Shown here: piece after piece, positions 17,372 to 27,121 of the stretch
Layout of the letters: the number at the start of each line of letters is the position of its first letter
Numbering within the stretch: position 1 is the stretch's first letter
Assembly: GCA_030832095.1 (NCBI GenBank)
Contig: JAURJT010000040.1
Span: 33,056 to 97,055, forward strand
Reading direction: 5' to 3'
DNA length: 64,000 nucleotides
From: Gammaproteobacteria bacterium
GTDB taxonomy: Bacteria; Pseudomonadota; Gammaproteobacteria; Burkholderiales; Burkholderiaceae_B
The notes under the pieces: model-generated
The model's database searches: none
Told to the model about the DNA's origin: nothing
Seen by the model: the letters and a program-made list of their open reading frames with translations, nothing else
Program-made: the position numbers and the translations under genes

Positions 17372-17623
17372 ATGCACATCGAAATTCTGGGGTACACAGC
17401 CGCCTTTTTGACGACCGCGGCATTTTTTCCACAAACCTACAAAACAATCAAAACGCGCGACACCAAAGCGATTTCTTTGGCAATGTATGTGATGTTTACG
17501 CTAGGGATTGCGCTGTGGTTGGGGTATGGTATTTTTATTGAGTCGCTACCCTTGATTTTTTCAAACTCTATTACGTTTGTGATGGCGGGTACGATTTTGG
17601 TGCTCAAGCTCAAAGAGCGCTAG
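17372..17623 (+). CDS. SemiSWEET-type sugar transporter (MtN3/PQ-loop)
   Basis: A single triple-helix-bundle protein of 83 residues that would dimerise in the inner membrane for facilitated sugar flux. Three hydrophobic segments are visible (about 5-25, 38-57, 62-80). The first ends in the PQ-loop FFPQTYKTIKTRDTKAIS, a SemiSWEET signature. It starts 9 bases after def and should be cotranscribed with it. Bacterial SemiSWEETs are known to carry sucrose or glucose; the substrate here is not known. Confidence 0.9.
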   Translation: MHIEILGYTAAFLTTAAFFPQTYKTIKTRDTKAISLAMYVMFTLGIALWLGYGIFIESLPLIFSNSITFVMAGTILVLKLKER

Positions 17624-17698
17624 GTCGACGCGCGCGTCAAGCTTTCGGCGCTGTCAGCAGACCGTGACGGCATGTTCGCGAGAGTTGAACCCTGGGCG

Positions 17699-18697
17699 TT
17701 ACGCTTTCGGCGCGCCACCCCAACCTTGAATAAACGCCGCAGCGCTTTGCCGCTTGCCGCCAGCGCGTTGTAGTTCAGTCAGGCGTAAGACGCCTTGCAC
17801 CGTGGCAAGGTCAATCCCCTCGGGGCTGGTGCCGATGACAGTACCTGGCTCAGTCTGCTTGCCTGTGGACGCGATCGCGACCGCGTTCCAGACCTTCACC
17901 AACTCGTCAATCGCCGGTAGATGTAGCGTGGCACCGGGCGCCGGGTTAAAAGCTCGAATCCGTCGGGCAAGTTGCACAGCTGGCTGGGAAAAATCTAGCG
18001 CAGCTTCGGCTTTATCAAGCTTTGAGGCATACGTCGCGCCCTCAAGCGGTTGGGGTTGCGCGGTTAAGGTTCCAAGAGGAAGCGCCTGCAAAGCTGCCAC
18101 GATCAGTCGCGCTCCTTGCTCGGCTAGCTTATCGTGCAAGGTCGCGGCAGTCTCAGTCTCTGTGATGGGCAGTGACTCAACCAATAGCATAGCGCCGGTA
18201 TCCAGACCTTCGTCCATTTGCATGATTGTGACGCCTGTCTGGGTGTCACCGGCTTCGATGGCGCGTTGAATCGGCGCCGCTCCGCGCCAGCGCGGCAGAA
18301 GGCTAGCGTGAATATTCAGGCAGCCGTAGCGCGGTGTGGTGAGCACCCAGTTTGGCAAGATGAGGCCGTAGGCGGCCACCACCAAAACGTCAAGCTGTGC
18401 CTGCCCAAGGGCTACTTGAGCGCTACGTGCTTCGTCTGGATATTTGCCGTCAAGGCGCAAACTGCGCGGCTGCACGACCGCGATGTCATGCCCGAGGGCG
18501 CATTGCTTCACGGCGCTAGGTGTGAGCTTAAGTCCACGCCCTGATGGGCGATCAGGCTGAGTGAGTACTAACTGCACCTTAAACCCAGCTGCCAGAATCG
18601 CCTGCAGAGCCTGGGCTGAGAACTCAGGGGTGCCGGCAAATCCAACGCGCAAGGGGGTTGGGTCTGGGTCAGAAAGCAGGGTTGTGGCTGCAGGCAT
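17699..18697 (-). CDS. fmt: Methionyl-tRNA formyltransferase
   Basis: Formylates initiator Met-tRNA with 10-formyl-tetrahydrofolate. About 332 residues. The N-terminal [13 protein letters not shown], the catalytic-region signature [20 protein letters not shown] and [14 protein letters not shown] are intact, followed by the C-terminal tRNA-binding domain. The frame is open to 18733, overlapping rimO; the ATG at 18697 gives a 10-base gap after rimO and is preferred. fmt faces def tail-to-tail instead of following it, so the usual def-fmt operon is split here. Confidence 0.95.
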   Translation of the reverse strand: MPAATTLLSDPDPTPLRVGFAGTPEFSAQALQAILAAGFKVQLVLTQPDRPSGRGLKLTPSAVKQCALGHDIAVVQPRSLRLDGKYPDEARSAQVALGQAQLDVLVVAAYGLILPNWVLTTPRYGCLNIHASLLPRWRGAAPIQRAIEAGDTQTGVTIMQMDEGLDTGAMLLVESLPITETETAATLHDKLAEQGARLIVAALQALPLGTLTAQPQPLEGATYASKLDKAEAALDFSQPAVQLARRIRAFNPAPGATLHLPAIDELVKVWNAVAIASTGKQTEPGTVIGTSPEGIDLATVQGVLRLTELQRAGGKRQSAAAFIQGWGGAPKA

Positions 18698-18707
18698 CGT
18701 GATCAGA

Positions 18708-20024
18708 CTAAATCTTTTCGGCCCACAGGTCATACTCGTCAGAGTCAGTGACGCGCACTCGGACCATGTCGCCTGGCTTCAGGGGTACGGCGCTATCCAC
18801 AAATACGCTGCCGTCTATTTCAGGGGCGTCTGCGCTTGAGCGCCCGACCGCGCCGTCTTCGTCGACCTCATCGATCAAGACGTCGAACTCTTTGCCGACT
18901 TTACGCGCTAGGCGTTCAGTTGAAATCGCCTGTTGATGAGCCATGAAACGGTCGTAGCGCTCTTGTTTGACCTCATCAGGCACAGCACCCTCAAGTGCAT
19001 TGGCGGGGGCACCCTCGACAGGCGAGTATTGAAAGCAGCCCACGCGGTCGAGCTGAGCTTCTGACATCCAGTCAAGCAGGTACTGAAATTCGCTTTCCGT
19101 TTCGCCTGGAAACCCAACGATAAAGGTTGAGCGCAAGGTAATGTCGGGGCACTGCTCGCGCCAGCGATGGATCCGCGCCATCGTGCGATCTTCAAAGGCG
19201 GGGCGTTTCATGGCCTTCAAAATGCGTGGGCTGGCGTGCTGAAACGGGATGTCGAGATAAGGCAAAATTTTGCCTTCAGCCATCAACGGAATGACCTCGT
19301 CGACATTGGGGTACGGGTAGACATAGTGCAGGCGCACCCAAATGCCTAATTCAGATAAGGCCGAGCAAAGCTCAGTCATACGGGTTTTAACAGGACGGCC
19401 GTTCCAGAAGCCGCTGCGGTATTTGACGTCGACACCATAGGCGCTGGTGTCTTGCGAAATCACTAGCAGCTCTTTGACCCCGGCGCGCGCTAAGCGCTGG
19501 GCTTCGTCAAGCACATCACCCACAGGGCGGCTGACGAGATCGCCGCGCATTGAGGGGATAATGCAGAAGCTGCAGCGGTGGTTACAGCCTTCAGAAATTT
19601 TGAGGTAAGCGTAGTGGCGCGGGGTGAGCTTGATCCCTTGTGGCGGCACCAAATCTGTAAACGGATCGTGCAAAGGGTTAGGCGGTGCCGCTTCGTGCAC
19701 CGCACGCACGACCTGCTCGTACTGTTGCGGCCCAGTCACGGCCAGCACACTGGGGTGTACGGCACGAATCACTGACTCATCGACCCCCATGCAGCCCGTC
19801 ACGATGACACGGCCGTTTTCTGCGATGGCCTCGCCGATCGCATCTAACGACTCGGCTTTGGCACTATCAATAAAGCCGCAGGTATTGACTACCACCACGT
19901 CGGCGTTGTTGTAGTCGGGAACAATGACATAGCCTTCGGTACGCAATTGTGTGAGGATGCGCTCTGAGTCGACAAGCGCTTTAGGGCAGCCGAGACTAAC
20001 AAAACCGACTTTGGGAGAGGACAT
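18708..20024 (-). CDS. rimO: Ribosomal protein S12 methylthiotransferase RimO
   Basis: Radical-SAM enzyme that adds a methylthio group to an aspartate of ribosomal protein S12. 438 residues. The N-terminal UPF0004 cluster ligands are Cys13, Cys49 and Cys78. The radical-SAM CxxxCxxC is Cys147/Cys151/Cys154 in [10 protein letters not shown]. The C-terminal TRAM domain (about 375-438) is present. [12 protein letters not shown] at the N-terminus distinguishes RimO from MiaB. It is upstream of fmt on the same strand (10-base gap) and divergent from rsmB. Confidence 0.95.
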   Translation of the reverse strand: MSSPKVGFVSLGCPKALVDSERILTQLRTEGYVIVPDYNNADVVVVNTCGFIDSAKAESLDAIGEAIAENGRVIVTGCMGVDESVIRAVHPSVLAVTGPQQYEQVVRAVHEAAPPNPLHDPFTDLVPPQGIKLTPRHYAYLKISEGCNHRCSFCIIPSMRGDLVSRPVGDVLDEAQRLARAGVKELLVISQDTSAYGVDVKYRSGFWNGRPVKTRMTELCSALSELGIWVRLHYVYPYPNVDEVIPLMAEGKILPYLDIPFQHASPRILKAMKRPAFEDRTMARIHRWREQCPDITLRSTFIVGFPGETESEFQYLLDWMSEAQLDRVGCFQYSPVEGAPANALEGAVPDEVKQERYDRFMAHQQAISTERLARKVGKEFDVLIDEVDEDGAVGRSSADAPEIDGSVFVDSAVPLKPGDMVRVRVTDSDEYDLWAEKI

Positions 20025-20107
20025 GGCACGTCACCTGGCAGGCCGCAGCCCACATGAAAGAGAGCGAGATTTTACCCGCGATCGACGCTAGCCCCTACAA
20101 TCACCCC

Positions 20108-21433
20108 ATGACACAAGCTGCCCCCGCACTCTCTGATAGTTTATTGGCCGCCGCGCGCGCCATTGGCGCGGTTGAAACCAGCCAGTCTTTGACTGAAGCC
20201 TTACTCGACGTTCGGCCTGAGCTACGGCCATCCGCGCAGTCCTTAAGCTTTTATGCGATGCGACACTGGGGTCAGGCGATGGCGCTGCGCCGTCTGCTGC
20301 TGGATCGCGTACCGCCCAACCCCACCGTCTTTGCGCTGTTGGGCTTAAGCCTGTTGTTGCTAGAGGTCGCGCTGAGTGACCCTGCCGAGCGCGACGCCAC
20401 TGCGCCCACCTATACGGCGCACACGCTGGTGGATCAGGCGGTACAGGCCACGCAGGGGCAGCGCGACACGCTGAATTTCAAAGGCTTAGTGAACGCCATT
20501 TTGCGTCGCTTTCAGCGCGAGCGCGCCGCGTTGCTGTCGCAGCTCGAGCATGATCTTGAGGCCCAGTACAACCACCCAAAATGGTGGATTGAAGTGCTGC
20601 AAACGGCTTATCCGCAAGACTGGCAGCGTCTGCTTGAAACGGCCAACATGCATCCACCTCTTGCGCTACGGGTCAACCTACGCGCGACCACGCGTGAGAC
20701 CGTTGAACAGGCCTTCGCCGCCGCAGGTATCGCTGCAACGCCTTTCGGGGTGGCCGGCTTAGTGCTCGATGTGCCACGGCCGATTGCTTCGTTGCCGGGC
20801 TACGCGCAGGGTTGGTGGTCGGTGCAAGACGCGGGCGCACAGCTTGCCGCCCCCTTGCTTGAGTTAAAAGACGGCATGCGAGTCTTGGATGCTTGCGCGG
20901 CTCCCGGCGGCAAAACCGCACACATGCTTGAGCTCGCGGCACTCAAACTGACCGCGCTTGACATCGACAACGCACGCATGGGCCGTGTCGAGCAAAACCT
21001 TGAACGCTTAGGCTTGCTCAATGACGATGTTGAGTTGATCGCCGAGAGCGCCATGCGCGCGCACACGTGGTGGGACGGCAAGCCCTTTGACGCAGTGCTC
21101 GCCGATGTGCCATGCACTGCCTCAGGTATTGTGAGGCGCCATCCCGACATTCGTTGGTTGAGGCGCTTCACAGACCTCAAGCCGACCGCAAAATTGCAAC
21201 GAGAGATTTTGGATTCACTGTGGAGCTTGGTCGCACCCGGAGGTAAATTATTACTTGTCACGTGTTCGATTTTTCCGCAAGAGTGCGAGTTGCAGGCGCA
21301 GGCCTTTTTAAAGCGTCATGCTCAGGCGGTACGCCTGCCCGCGCCAGGTCAGTTGTTACCGTGCTTGGCTAATGCCGAGCAACCGGCAGGGCAAGACGGT
21401 TTCTTCTATGCTTTGTTTGCTAGACAGGGTTAG
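20108..21433 (+). CDS. rsmB: 16S rRNA (cytosine(967)-C5)-methyltransferase RsmB
   Basis: Methylates C967 of 16S rRNA with SAM. About 441 residues: an N-terminal NusB-like RNA-binding domain (1-150) and a C-terminal Rossmann methyltransferase. Motif I is DACAAPGGKTAHM; the two catalytic cysteines lie in DVPCTASG and VTCSIF. The frame is open to an ATG at 20054, but MTQAAPALSDSLL at 20108 resembles the usual N-terminus. Neither start has a clear ribosome-binding site. It is followed 14 bases later by the DUF4390 gene. Confidence 0.94.
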   Translation: MTQAAPALSDSLLAAARAIGAVETSQSLTEALLDVRPELRPSAQSLSFYAMRHWGQAMALRRLLLDRVPPNPTVFALLGLSLLLLEVALSDPAERDATAPTYTAHTLVDQAVQATQGQRDTLNFKGLVNAILRRFQRERAALLSQLEHDLEAQYNHPKWWIEVLQTAYPQDWQRLLETANMHPPLALRVNLRATTRETVEQAFAAAGIAATPFGVAGLVLDVPRPIASLPGYAQGWWSVQDAGAQLAAPLLELKDGMRVLDACAAPGGKTAHMLELAALKLTALDIDNARMGRVEQNLERLGLLNDDVELIAESAMRAHTWWDGKPFDAVLADVPCTASGIVRRHPDIRWLRRFTDLKPTAKLQREILDSLWSLVAPGGKLLLVTCSIFPQECELQAQAFLKRHAQAVRLPAPGQLLPCLANAEQPAGQDGFFYALFARQG

Positions 21434-21447
21434 GTGTTAATCACAAC

Positions 21448-22047
21448 ATGACGGCTTGGGCTACCTTTTTGCTGGGATGTCAGCGAGGCCTTTTAGGTGT
21501 ACTTGCAGTGTTGATGTGCCTGGTCGCCACGGTGAGCCAAGCGGCAGAGCCTCGCATCGAGCGCATCGAGCCCTTGATCACCGAGGGGCAACTCACGCTC
21601 GACCTTGACTTGACCTTTGATCTTGGTCGAGTGGTGACTGAGGCTGCTGAGCGCGGTGTGCCGCTTTACTTCACATTTGATTTAAAGATCACCTCGCCCA
21701 GGTGGTGGTGGTTTGACCGTGTTCTAGTCGAGGCGACCTTAACTCGCCGTTTGACGTACAACGCACTCACGCAACAATGGCGTGTGGCAACAGGCGATTT
21801 GTTTTTACCGGTCAAATCTCTAAACGAGGCGCTGGTTGTGCTGAAGCAAGTACGCGGCTGGCCTGTGGCCCCTTCTGATCGGTTTGATAAAAATCAGCGC
21901 TATGACGGGCGTATCAGGATGCGACTCGATGCCTCTCAGCTCGCCCGGCCCCTTCAGCTTGAGGCAGCGAGTCGCAGTGCCTGGTCGCTTGCAAGCCCTT
22001 GGGCGCCGTTTGATTTTTCGATTCAGCAAGCGGGGCCTAATAAATGA
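21448..22047 (+). CDS. DUF4390 exported protein
   Basis: 199-residue protein of unknown function. A hydrophobic N-terminal segment (about 12-32, GVLAVLMCLVATVSQAA) looks like a signal peptide or anchor; the rest is hydrophilic and rich in beta-type sequence, with a Trp cluster SPRWWWFD near 87-94. The family is usually found directly before NtrY-type kinases in Burkholderiales, as here (61 bases before the kinase start, 14 bases after rsmB), which suggests a sensory or envelope link to that kinase. The role is not established. Confidence 0.82.
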   Translation: MTAWATFLLGCQRGLLGVLAVLMCLVATVSQAAEPRIERIEPLITEGQLTLDLDLTFDLGRVVTEAAERGVPLYFTFDLKITSPRWWWFDRVLVEATLTRRLTYNALTQQWRVATGDLFLPVKSLNEALVVLKQVRGWPVAPSDRFDKNQRYDGRIRMRLDASQLARPLQLEAASRSAWSLASPWAPFDFSIQQAGPNK

Positions 22048-22108
22048 ACGCGCTGCCTAGACTAGCCGGCGCGGGCGCATTGTTTGAAGCGTTGGCGGTG
22101 TGGCGCCT

Positions 22109-24421
22109 ATGAACAGATTGCTTCGTCTGGCGTTATTTATTGGGATCAGCAGTGGTGCAGGCCTGTTTGGCTTGCTGGCTTGGTCAACAGGTAACGCCTC
22201 GCGAGTGGCTCAGTACCAAGGCTTGTTGCTATGGCTGAACGGCGCGCTTGCTCTGGCATTGTTTGTCTGGGTCGTCGCGCTCACGGTGCGCCTGCTGTCG
22301 CAGTTGCGTAGTGGATTGTTTGGAGCACGTTTGACCGCGCGTTTTGCGTTGGCATTTGCCTTAATTGGCGTGTTGCCAGGTACCTTAATTTATGGCGTGT
22401 CGTTGCAGTTTATGGCACGGTCAATCGAGTCGTGGTTCAACGTGCGTGTCGATACGGCTCTTGAGTCAGGCCTGGCTTTGGCACGAGCGGCACTCGACTC
22501 TCAGCTCGCCGAACTCGAGTCGCGCGCGCGCGTCATGACGCCCGAACTCAATGCAACACCCGATGCAGATGTCGCGGGCGTGCTGGCGCGGTTGCGGGAT
22601 TCAAGTGGCCCAGTCGATGCGATGGTGTTTAGTGGCAGTGGGCGCGTGATCGCGTTCTCGAGCGACAAGCTCGGTGCGTTGTCCCCTCTGCCTCCGCCCG
22701 CTGCCATTTTGAATCAGTTGAGGGTCACCCGCGGGTACTCAAACGCCGACACGGGTGATAGCGTGGCCGGCGGGCCTGTTGACCCCGGTCTACAGCTGCG
22801 GGTGATTGTGGCGTTGGCTGCGCCAGAGCGAACCGAAAGCCTGCTGGGTGTAAACGTTGAATCCCGTTGGCTACAACTGGTGCAGCCAGTTTCTGAAAAA
22901 ATTGCCCGTAACGCGAGTGAAGTGCAGCAAGGTAATCGTGATTATCAAGAGCTTGCGCTATCTCGACAAAGCCTGCGTAATTTGTTTGGAGTGACTCTCA
23001 CCTTGGCACTGTTGCTGGCTGTATTTGCGGCAATCGCTGTGGCGCTGTACCTATCCAAAAAATTGGTCAGCCCCCTCTTGGCCTTAGCGTCTGGTACGCA
23101 GGCCGTGAGCGTGGGCGACTATCGTGCACTGCCCGAACCGCCCTCAAATGACGAAGTGGGGCAGTTGACTCGTTCGTTTAACACCATGACTCGTCAACTC
23201 GACGAGGCACGGCGGATGGTTGAAACCAATCGCAGCCAACTCCAGCGCTCGAACGTCTATCTTGAAAGCGTGTTGGCAAACTTGTCGGCAGGTGTGCTGG
23301 TGCTTGACGAGCGGTTTTGCTTGACGACCTTTAACCAGGGCGCGCAATCGATTCTTAAGGTTGACTTGCGTACAGCACCTGGGCGGCTGTTGCAGACGGT
23401 AGAAGGGATGAGTGAGTTCTCGCAGCGGATTCGGCAGGCTTTTTCTGAGCATACGGCAATGGGCTCAGAGCGCACACACTGGCAAGAGCAGTTTGAACTA
23501 ACCTTGCAAGAGCCAGGACCAGAGGCCAAGGCGTTTACGCTGACGTTACTGGCGCGAGGCACACAGTTAAATGTGGATGGCCGAGAAAATGGCTATATGG
23601 TGGTGTTCGATGACATCACTGAAGTGATCTCGGCGAGTCGCAGCGTTGCTTGGGGTGAGGTTGCACGTCGCTTGGCGCACGAAATTAAAAATCCGTTGAC
23701 GCCGATTCAGCTCTCGGCCGAGCGCCTTGCGATGAAGTTGGCGCATAAGCTTGAACCGCTTGATGCACAATTGCTTGAGCGGGCGACCAACACGATTGTG
23801 AATCAAGTGAACTCGCTGAAACACATGGTCGATGATTTTCGTGAATACGCACGTAAGCCACCCTTAGTCTTGGCGCCAGTCGATTTCAATGGGCTCGTGG
23901 ATGAAGTGTTAGGTTTGTATGGCTGGGATCCACTTAGCGGACAGGTGCAAGAGGATCCGGCCCAGCCGTGGCGGCTTGAAGTGTTGCTTGACCCTGCGCT
24001 GCCGGTTATTTTGGGTGACCCCACCCAACTCAGGCAGGTGGTTCACAATCTGCTAGCGAATGCGCGAGACGCCTTGGCTGAGGTGTCGCACCTGGGCGTG
24101 ATCCGGGTGAGCACGCAAATGATTCCTCCGGGCGCGGTCGAAACTGCCGAGCGGGCAGCGGTGCGTTTTACCGTTTCCGATAACGGTGCCGGCTTTTCGG
24201 CACAAGTGTTACAAAGGGCGTTCGAGCCGTACGTCACGACTAAGACGCAGGGTACTGGATTAGGTTTGGCGATTGTTCGTAAAATCATCGAAGAGCATCA
24301 TGGGCGAATTGATGTGTCTAATCGCAAAGAAGGGGGCGCCCGGGTATCGATTCTTCTCACGCAATTAGCAGAACCAGTAGACGCAACCCCACAAGATAAC
24401 GATAATGCAAGCTTGCAATAG
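22109..24421 (+). CDS. ntrY: NtrY-like membrane sensor histidine kinase
   Basis: Sensor kinase of about 770 residues. Several N-terminal membrane segments (about 8-30, 45-65, 85-105), a periplasmic region, a further membrane helix near 290-312, HAMP (about 315-370), a PAS domain (about 385-500), then the HisKA H-box RRLAHEIKNPLTP with the phospho-accepting His near residue 525, and an HATPase domain (N-box NLLANARDAL, G-boxes DNGAGFS and GTGLGLAIV). The frame can begin at GTG 22100 or ATG 22109. It pairs with the response regulator 14 bases downstream. The signal sensed is unknown; other NtrY proteins respond to nitrogen or redox state. Confidence 0.9.
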   Translation: MNRLLRLALFIGISSGAGLFGLLAWSTGNASRVAQYQGLLLWLNGALALALFVWVVALTVRLLSQLRSGLFGARLTARFALAFALIGVLPGTLIYGVSLQFMARSIESWFNVRVDTALESGLALARAALDSQLAELESRARVMTPELNATPDADVAGVLARLRDSSGPVDAMVFSGSGRVIAFSSDKLGALSPLPPPAAILNQLRVTRGYSNADTGDSVAGGPVDPGLQLRVIVALAAPERTESLLGVNVESRWLQLVQPVSEKIARNASEVQQGNRDYQELALSRQSLRNLFGVTLTLALLLAVFAAIAVALYLSKKLVSPLLALASGTQAVSVGDYRALPEPPSNDEVGQLTRSFNTMTRQLDEARRMVETNRSQLQRSNVYLESVLANLSAGVLVLDERFCLTTFNQGAQSILKVDLRTAPGRLLQTVEGMSEFSQRIRQAFSEHTAMGSERTHWQEQFELTLQEPGPEAKAFTLTLLARGTQLNVDGRENGYMVVFDDITEVISASRSVAWGEVARRLAHEIKNPLTPIQLSAERLAMKLAHKLEPLDAQLLERATNTIVNQVNSLKHMVDDFREYARKPPLVLAPVDFNGLVDEVLGLYGWDPLSGQVQEDPAQPWRLEVLLDPALPVILGDPTQLRQVVHNLLANARDALAEVSHLGVIRVSTQMIPPGAVETAERAAVRFTVSDNGAGFSAQVLQRAFEPYVTTKTQGTGLGLAIVRKIIEEHHGRIDVSNRKEGGARVSILLTQLAEPVDATPQDNDNASLQ

Positions 24422-24435
24422 GTGATTAAAAGTTT

Positions 24436-25131
24436 ATGGCCAGAATTTTAGTGGTCGACGATGAAGTCGGAATCCGCGAATTGCTTTCCGAAATTCTCTA
24501 CGACGAAGGGCATACGATTGAGTTGGCCGAGAACGCGGCGCAGGCGCGAGCGGCGCGTTTGCGCATGCGACCCGATCTTGTGCTGCTCGATATTTGGATG
24601 CCAGACACTGACGGTGTTACGTTACTGAAAGAATGGAACGCTGCAGGTTTGCTCGACATGCCTGTCATTATGATGAGCGGCCATGCCACGATTGATACCG
24701 CGGTTGAAGCCACCAAAATTGGCGCGATTGATTTTCTTGAAAAGCCGATTACGCTGCAGCGCTTGCTCAAAACGATTTCAACGGGTTTGGCGCGCGGTCG
24801 CACAACGGTCGCAAAATCTGCCTCGGGTGCGTTTGCCCCGGTCAACCCTCAAGTGACGGCTGTGGTCTCGCCTGCTGCGCAGGTTGCCGCTATGCCCGCA
24901 CCGATTGTGGCGGCAGTGGTGCCGCCCGACCAAGGTTTGCTTGGCGATATTTCGCTTGATCAACCCCTACGCGAGGCGCGCGATGAGTTCGAGCGAGTCT
25001 ATTTTGAATATCACCTAGCCCGCGAAAATAACAGCATGACGCGGGTGTCTGACAAAACAGGCCTTGAGCGCACCCATCTGTATCGTAAGCTTAAACAGCT
25101 TGGCATCGAAGCGCGTAAACGCAGCAGTTAA
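24436..25131 (+). CDS. Short NtrX-like response regulator (receiver plus Fis-type helix-turn-helix, no AAA+ domain)
   Basis: Cognate regulator of the NtrY-like kinase, 231 residues. The receiver domain (1-118) has the acidic pair at residues 8-9 and phospho-acceptor Asp52 in LLDIWMPDTDG. A linker rich in Ala/Pro/Val (about 125-170) follows, then a Fis-type helix-turn-helix (about 175-231, ending HLYRKLKQLGIEARKR). Classical NtrX is about 450 residues and has a sigma-54-activating AAA+ module between these parts; it is absent here, with no sign of a frameshift. It therefore probably regulates sigma-70 promoters or acts by binding alone. Confidence 0.85.
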   Translation: MARILVVDDEVGIRELLSEILYDEGHTIELAENAAQARAARLRMRPDLVLLDIWMPDTDGVTLLKEWNAAGLLDMPVIMMSGHATIDTAVEATKIGAIDFLEKPITLQRLLKTISTGLARGRTTVAKSASGAFAPVNPQVTAVVSPAAQVAAMPAPIVAAVVPPDQGLLGDISLDQPLREARDEFERVYFEYHLARENNSMTRVSDKTGLERTHLYRKLKQLGIEARKRSS

Positions 25132-25182
25132 GCTTCAACTGCTGCGGCGACTCGCACGCCTTCGTTAAGCGTAAAACTTTCG

Positions 25183-26175
25183 TTAAGGCGCTGTAGTGCC
25201 CGCCGGTGGGGTATCAAGTCCGCCAACGCGCGCGTCTTCAAACACACGACGCTCTTGCACCAGTTGGGCCGCAACAGCCACTGCAATCTCTGCGGGCGTG
25301 CGGCTGCCAATCTGCAGCCCTACCGGGCCGTGCAGTCGGTCGACGTCTGCTTCAGTGAGGTCAAAGCTTAGCAAACGCTCGCGACGTTTTGTTTGATTGC
25401 GCGATGAGCCCAGTGCCCCAACGTAAAACGCTTTAGAGCGCAACGCCTCAAGCAGTGCCATGTCGTCAAGCTTGGGGTCGTGGGTAATCGCGACAATGGC
25501 CGTGCGTGCGTCGGTTTGAATGTCAAGGACTGCATCATCGGGCATGCCAGGTTGCAAGGTGACGTCAGGCATATTCCATTCGGCCGTGAACTCTTCACGC
25601 GGGTCACACACTAAAACCTGAAATTCAAGCATCGTGGCGATCTGTGCAAGGGCTTTTGCGGTTTGGTTTGCGCCAATAATCAACAAGCGCCAATGCGGGC
25701 CATATACAAAATAACAGCCTTGTTCTTTGACTTCGGTGAGCTGGCCCGGCTTTGCTTCAGTCAGGGTTGATTCACCTGTGCTCAAGTCTAGCCAGCGTCC
25801 GATGAGTCTTTGCTCAGAAGTGACAGCAACGACGCGATCAAGCCATCCACCGGCAGCGAGAGGTTCAATCACCAGCTTGAGCGTGCCGCCGCAAGGCAGA
25901 CCAAAACGAGCAGCCTCTTCTTGCGACACGCCGTAGGTGGCCCACTCAGGGCGCGCCGGCAGCTGGCCCGACTGCGCACGCGCAATCAGGTCGTCTTCAA
26001 TGCAGCCGCCTGATACCGAGCCTACGACACGGCCATCCTTGCGCACAGCAAGCATCGCGCCCGCCTGTCGTGGGGCCGAGCCCCAGGTTTTGACAACGGT
26101 TGCGAGATGAACGATATGCCCATCTGTTAGCCATTGATGGGCTTGTTTGAGTACTTCGGTGTCGAGAGAGTCCAT
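25183..26175 (-). CDS. xdhC: XdhC/CoxI-family protein
   Basis: Protein of about 330 residues of the XdhC family, which binds molybdenum cofactor and helps mature xanthine-dehydrogenase-type enzymes. Motifs: WGSAPRQAGAML near 28-40, GSVSGGCIEDDL (conserved Cys), a Rossmann-like LLIIGANQTAKAL near the middle, GALGSSRN and a C-terminal IGSRTPAEIAVAVAAQLV. The frame is open to 26241; the ATG at 26175 gives the typical N-terminus (MDSLDTEVL). No molybdenum hydroxylase gene is adjacent, so its client must be encoded elsewhere. It ends 51 bases from the convergent response-regulator gene. Confidence 0.88.
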   Translation of the reverse strand: MDSLDTEVLKQAHQWLTDGHIVHLATVVKTWGSAPRQAGAMLAVRKDGRVVGSVSGGCIEDDLIARAQSGQLPARPEWATYGVSQEEAARFGLPCGGTLKLVIEPLAAGGWLDRVVAVTSEQRLIGRWLDLSTGESTLTEAKPGQLTEVKEQGCYFVYGPHWRLLIIGANQTAKALAQIATMLEFQVLVCDPREEFTAEWNMPDVTLQPGMPDDAVLDIQTDARTAIVAITHDPKLDDMALLEALRSKAFYVGALGSSRNQTKRRERLLSFDLTEADVDRLHGPVGLQIGSRTPAEIAVAVAAQLVQERRVFEDARVGGLDTPPAGTTAP

Positions 26176-26302
26176 AGCAGTGTGTCGTTGTGAGATCCGC
26201 GCCAAAGCGCAAAGTACACCAGAGGAGGTGATCGGCCTCATCCCTGGTGGTCATATCAGTATACTAAGCCCCTTTACGCACTAAGACATTGAGACAAATC
26301 AT

Positions 26303-27121
26303 ATGGATCCGATATTTGCGTTGGCTTTGGCGGTTTTAGGCTGTGTGACAGGCTTTGCCGCTGGGCTTTTGGGAATCGGAGGCGGCATGATTTTGGTGCC
26401 GTTTTTGACTCTGCTGTTCACTTGGCAGAGCTTGCCACTTGAGTTGACCGTGCACGCCGCGATTGCGACTTCGATGGCGACTATTTTGTTCACCTCAGTG
26501 TCAAGTGTACGGGCACATAACAAAAAGGGCGCAGTGCGTTGGGATCTTGTGGCCGCGTTAACCCCCGGCATTGTGGTGGGCGGCTTGATCTCGGGTGGCG
26601 CTTTATTCTCGTTACTTAAAACAGGTTGGTTGGCGTTGTTTTTTGCAGTGTTTGTCGCCTACTCGGCCTTGCAAATGTTGCTAGATAAAAAACCTAAACC
26701 TTCGCGTCATATGCCGGGCCCAGTTGGTACGGCTGCGTCGGGCGGTGCAATTGGTTTTATTTCAGGCTTGGTGGGCGCCGGTGGCGGTTTTATTTCAGTA
26801 CCGTTTATGCTGTGGTGCAATGTGCCTTTGCATCAAGCGGTAGGCACTTCGGCGGCGCTGGGCTTTCCGATCGCATTGGCCAATACGATTGGGTATGTGT
26901 GGTCGGGCTGGGGTCAAAGCGGTTTGCCACCAACGATGGTGGGTTATATTTTTTGGCCGGCGCTGATTGTGTTGGCGCTGTTTAGCGTTTTTCTTGCACC
27001 GATTGGTGCGCGTGCGGCACATAACCTGCCGGTCAAAACCTTAAAGCGAATTTTTGCGTATCTGTTGTTTGGCTTGGCTATTTATATGGGCTTTAAGGCC
27101 TACCTTTCATTTTTTGGCTAA
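26303..27121 (+). CDS. TSUP-family permease (TauE/SafE type)
   Basis: Inner-membrane protein of 272 residues with about eight hydrophobic segments, made of two homologous halves that each carry a GxGGG signature (LLGIGGGMILVPF near 22-35 and LVGAGGGFISVPF near 157-169). The family exports or imports sulfite, sulfonates or related organosulfur anions. No sulfur-metabolism genes are adjacent. It is divergent from xdhC and overlaps the end of bioC by 4 bases, tail to tail. Confidence 0.88.
   Translation: MDPIFALALAVLGCVTGFAAGLLGIGGGMILVPFLTLLFTWQSLPLELTVHAAIATSMATILFTSVSSVRAHNKKGAVRWDLVAALTPGIVVGGLISGGALFSLLKTGWLALFFAVFVAYSALQMLLDKKPKPSRHMPGPVGTAASGGAIGFISGLVGAGGGFISVPFMLWCNVPLHQAVGTSAALGFPIALANTIGYVWSGWGQSGLPPTMVGYIFWPALIVLALFSVFLAPIGARAAHNLPVKTLKRIFAYLLFGLAIYMGFKAYLSFFG

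Noticed and set aside
25132..25182. Twin TTCGTTAAG copies between the response regulator and xdhC as a bidirectional terminator
   Set aside because: They are direct, not inverted, repeats; only a 6-bp CGCCTT/AAGGCG arm pair is left, with no T-tract.
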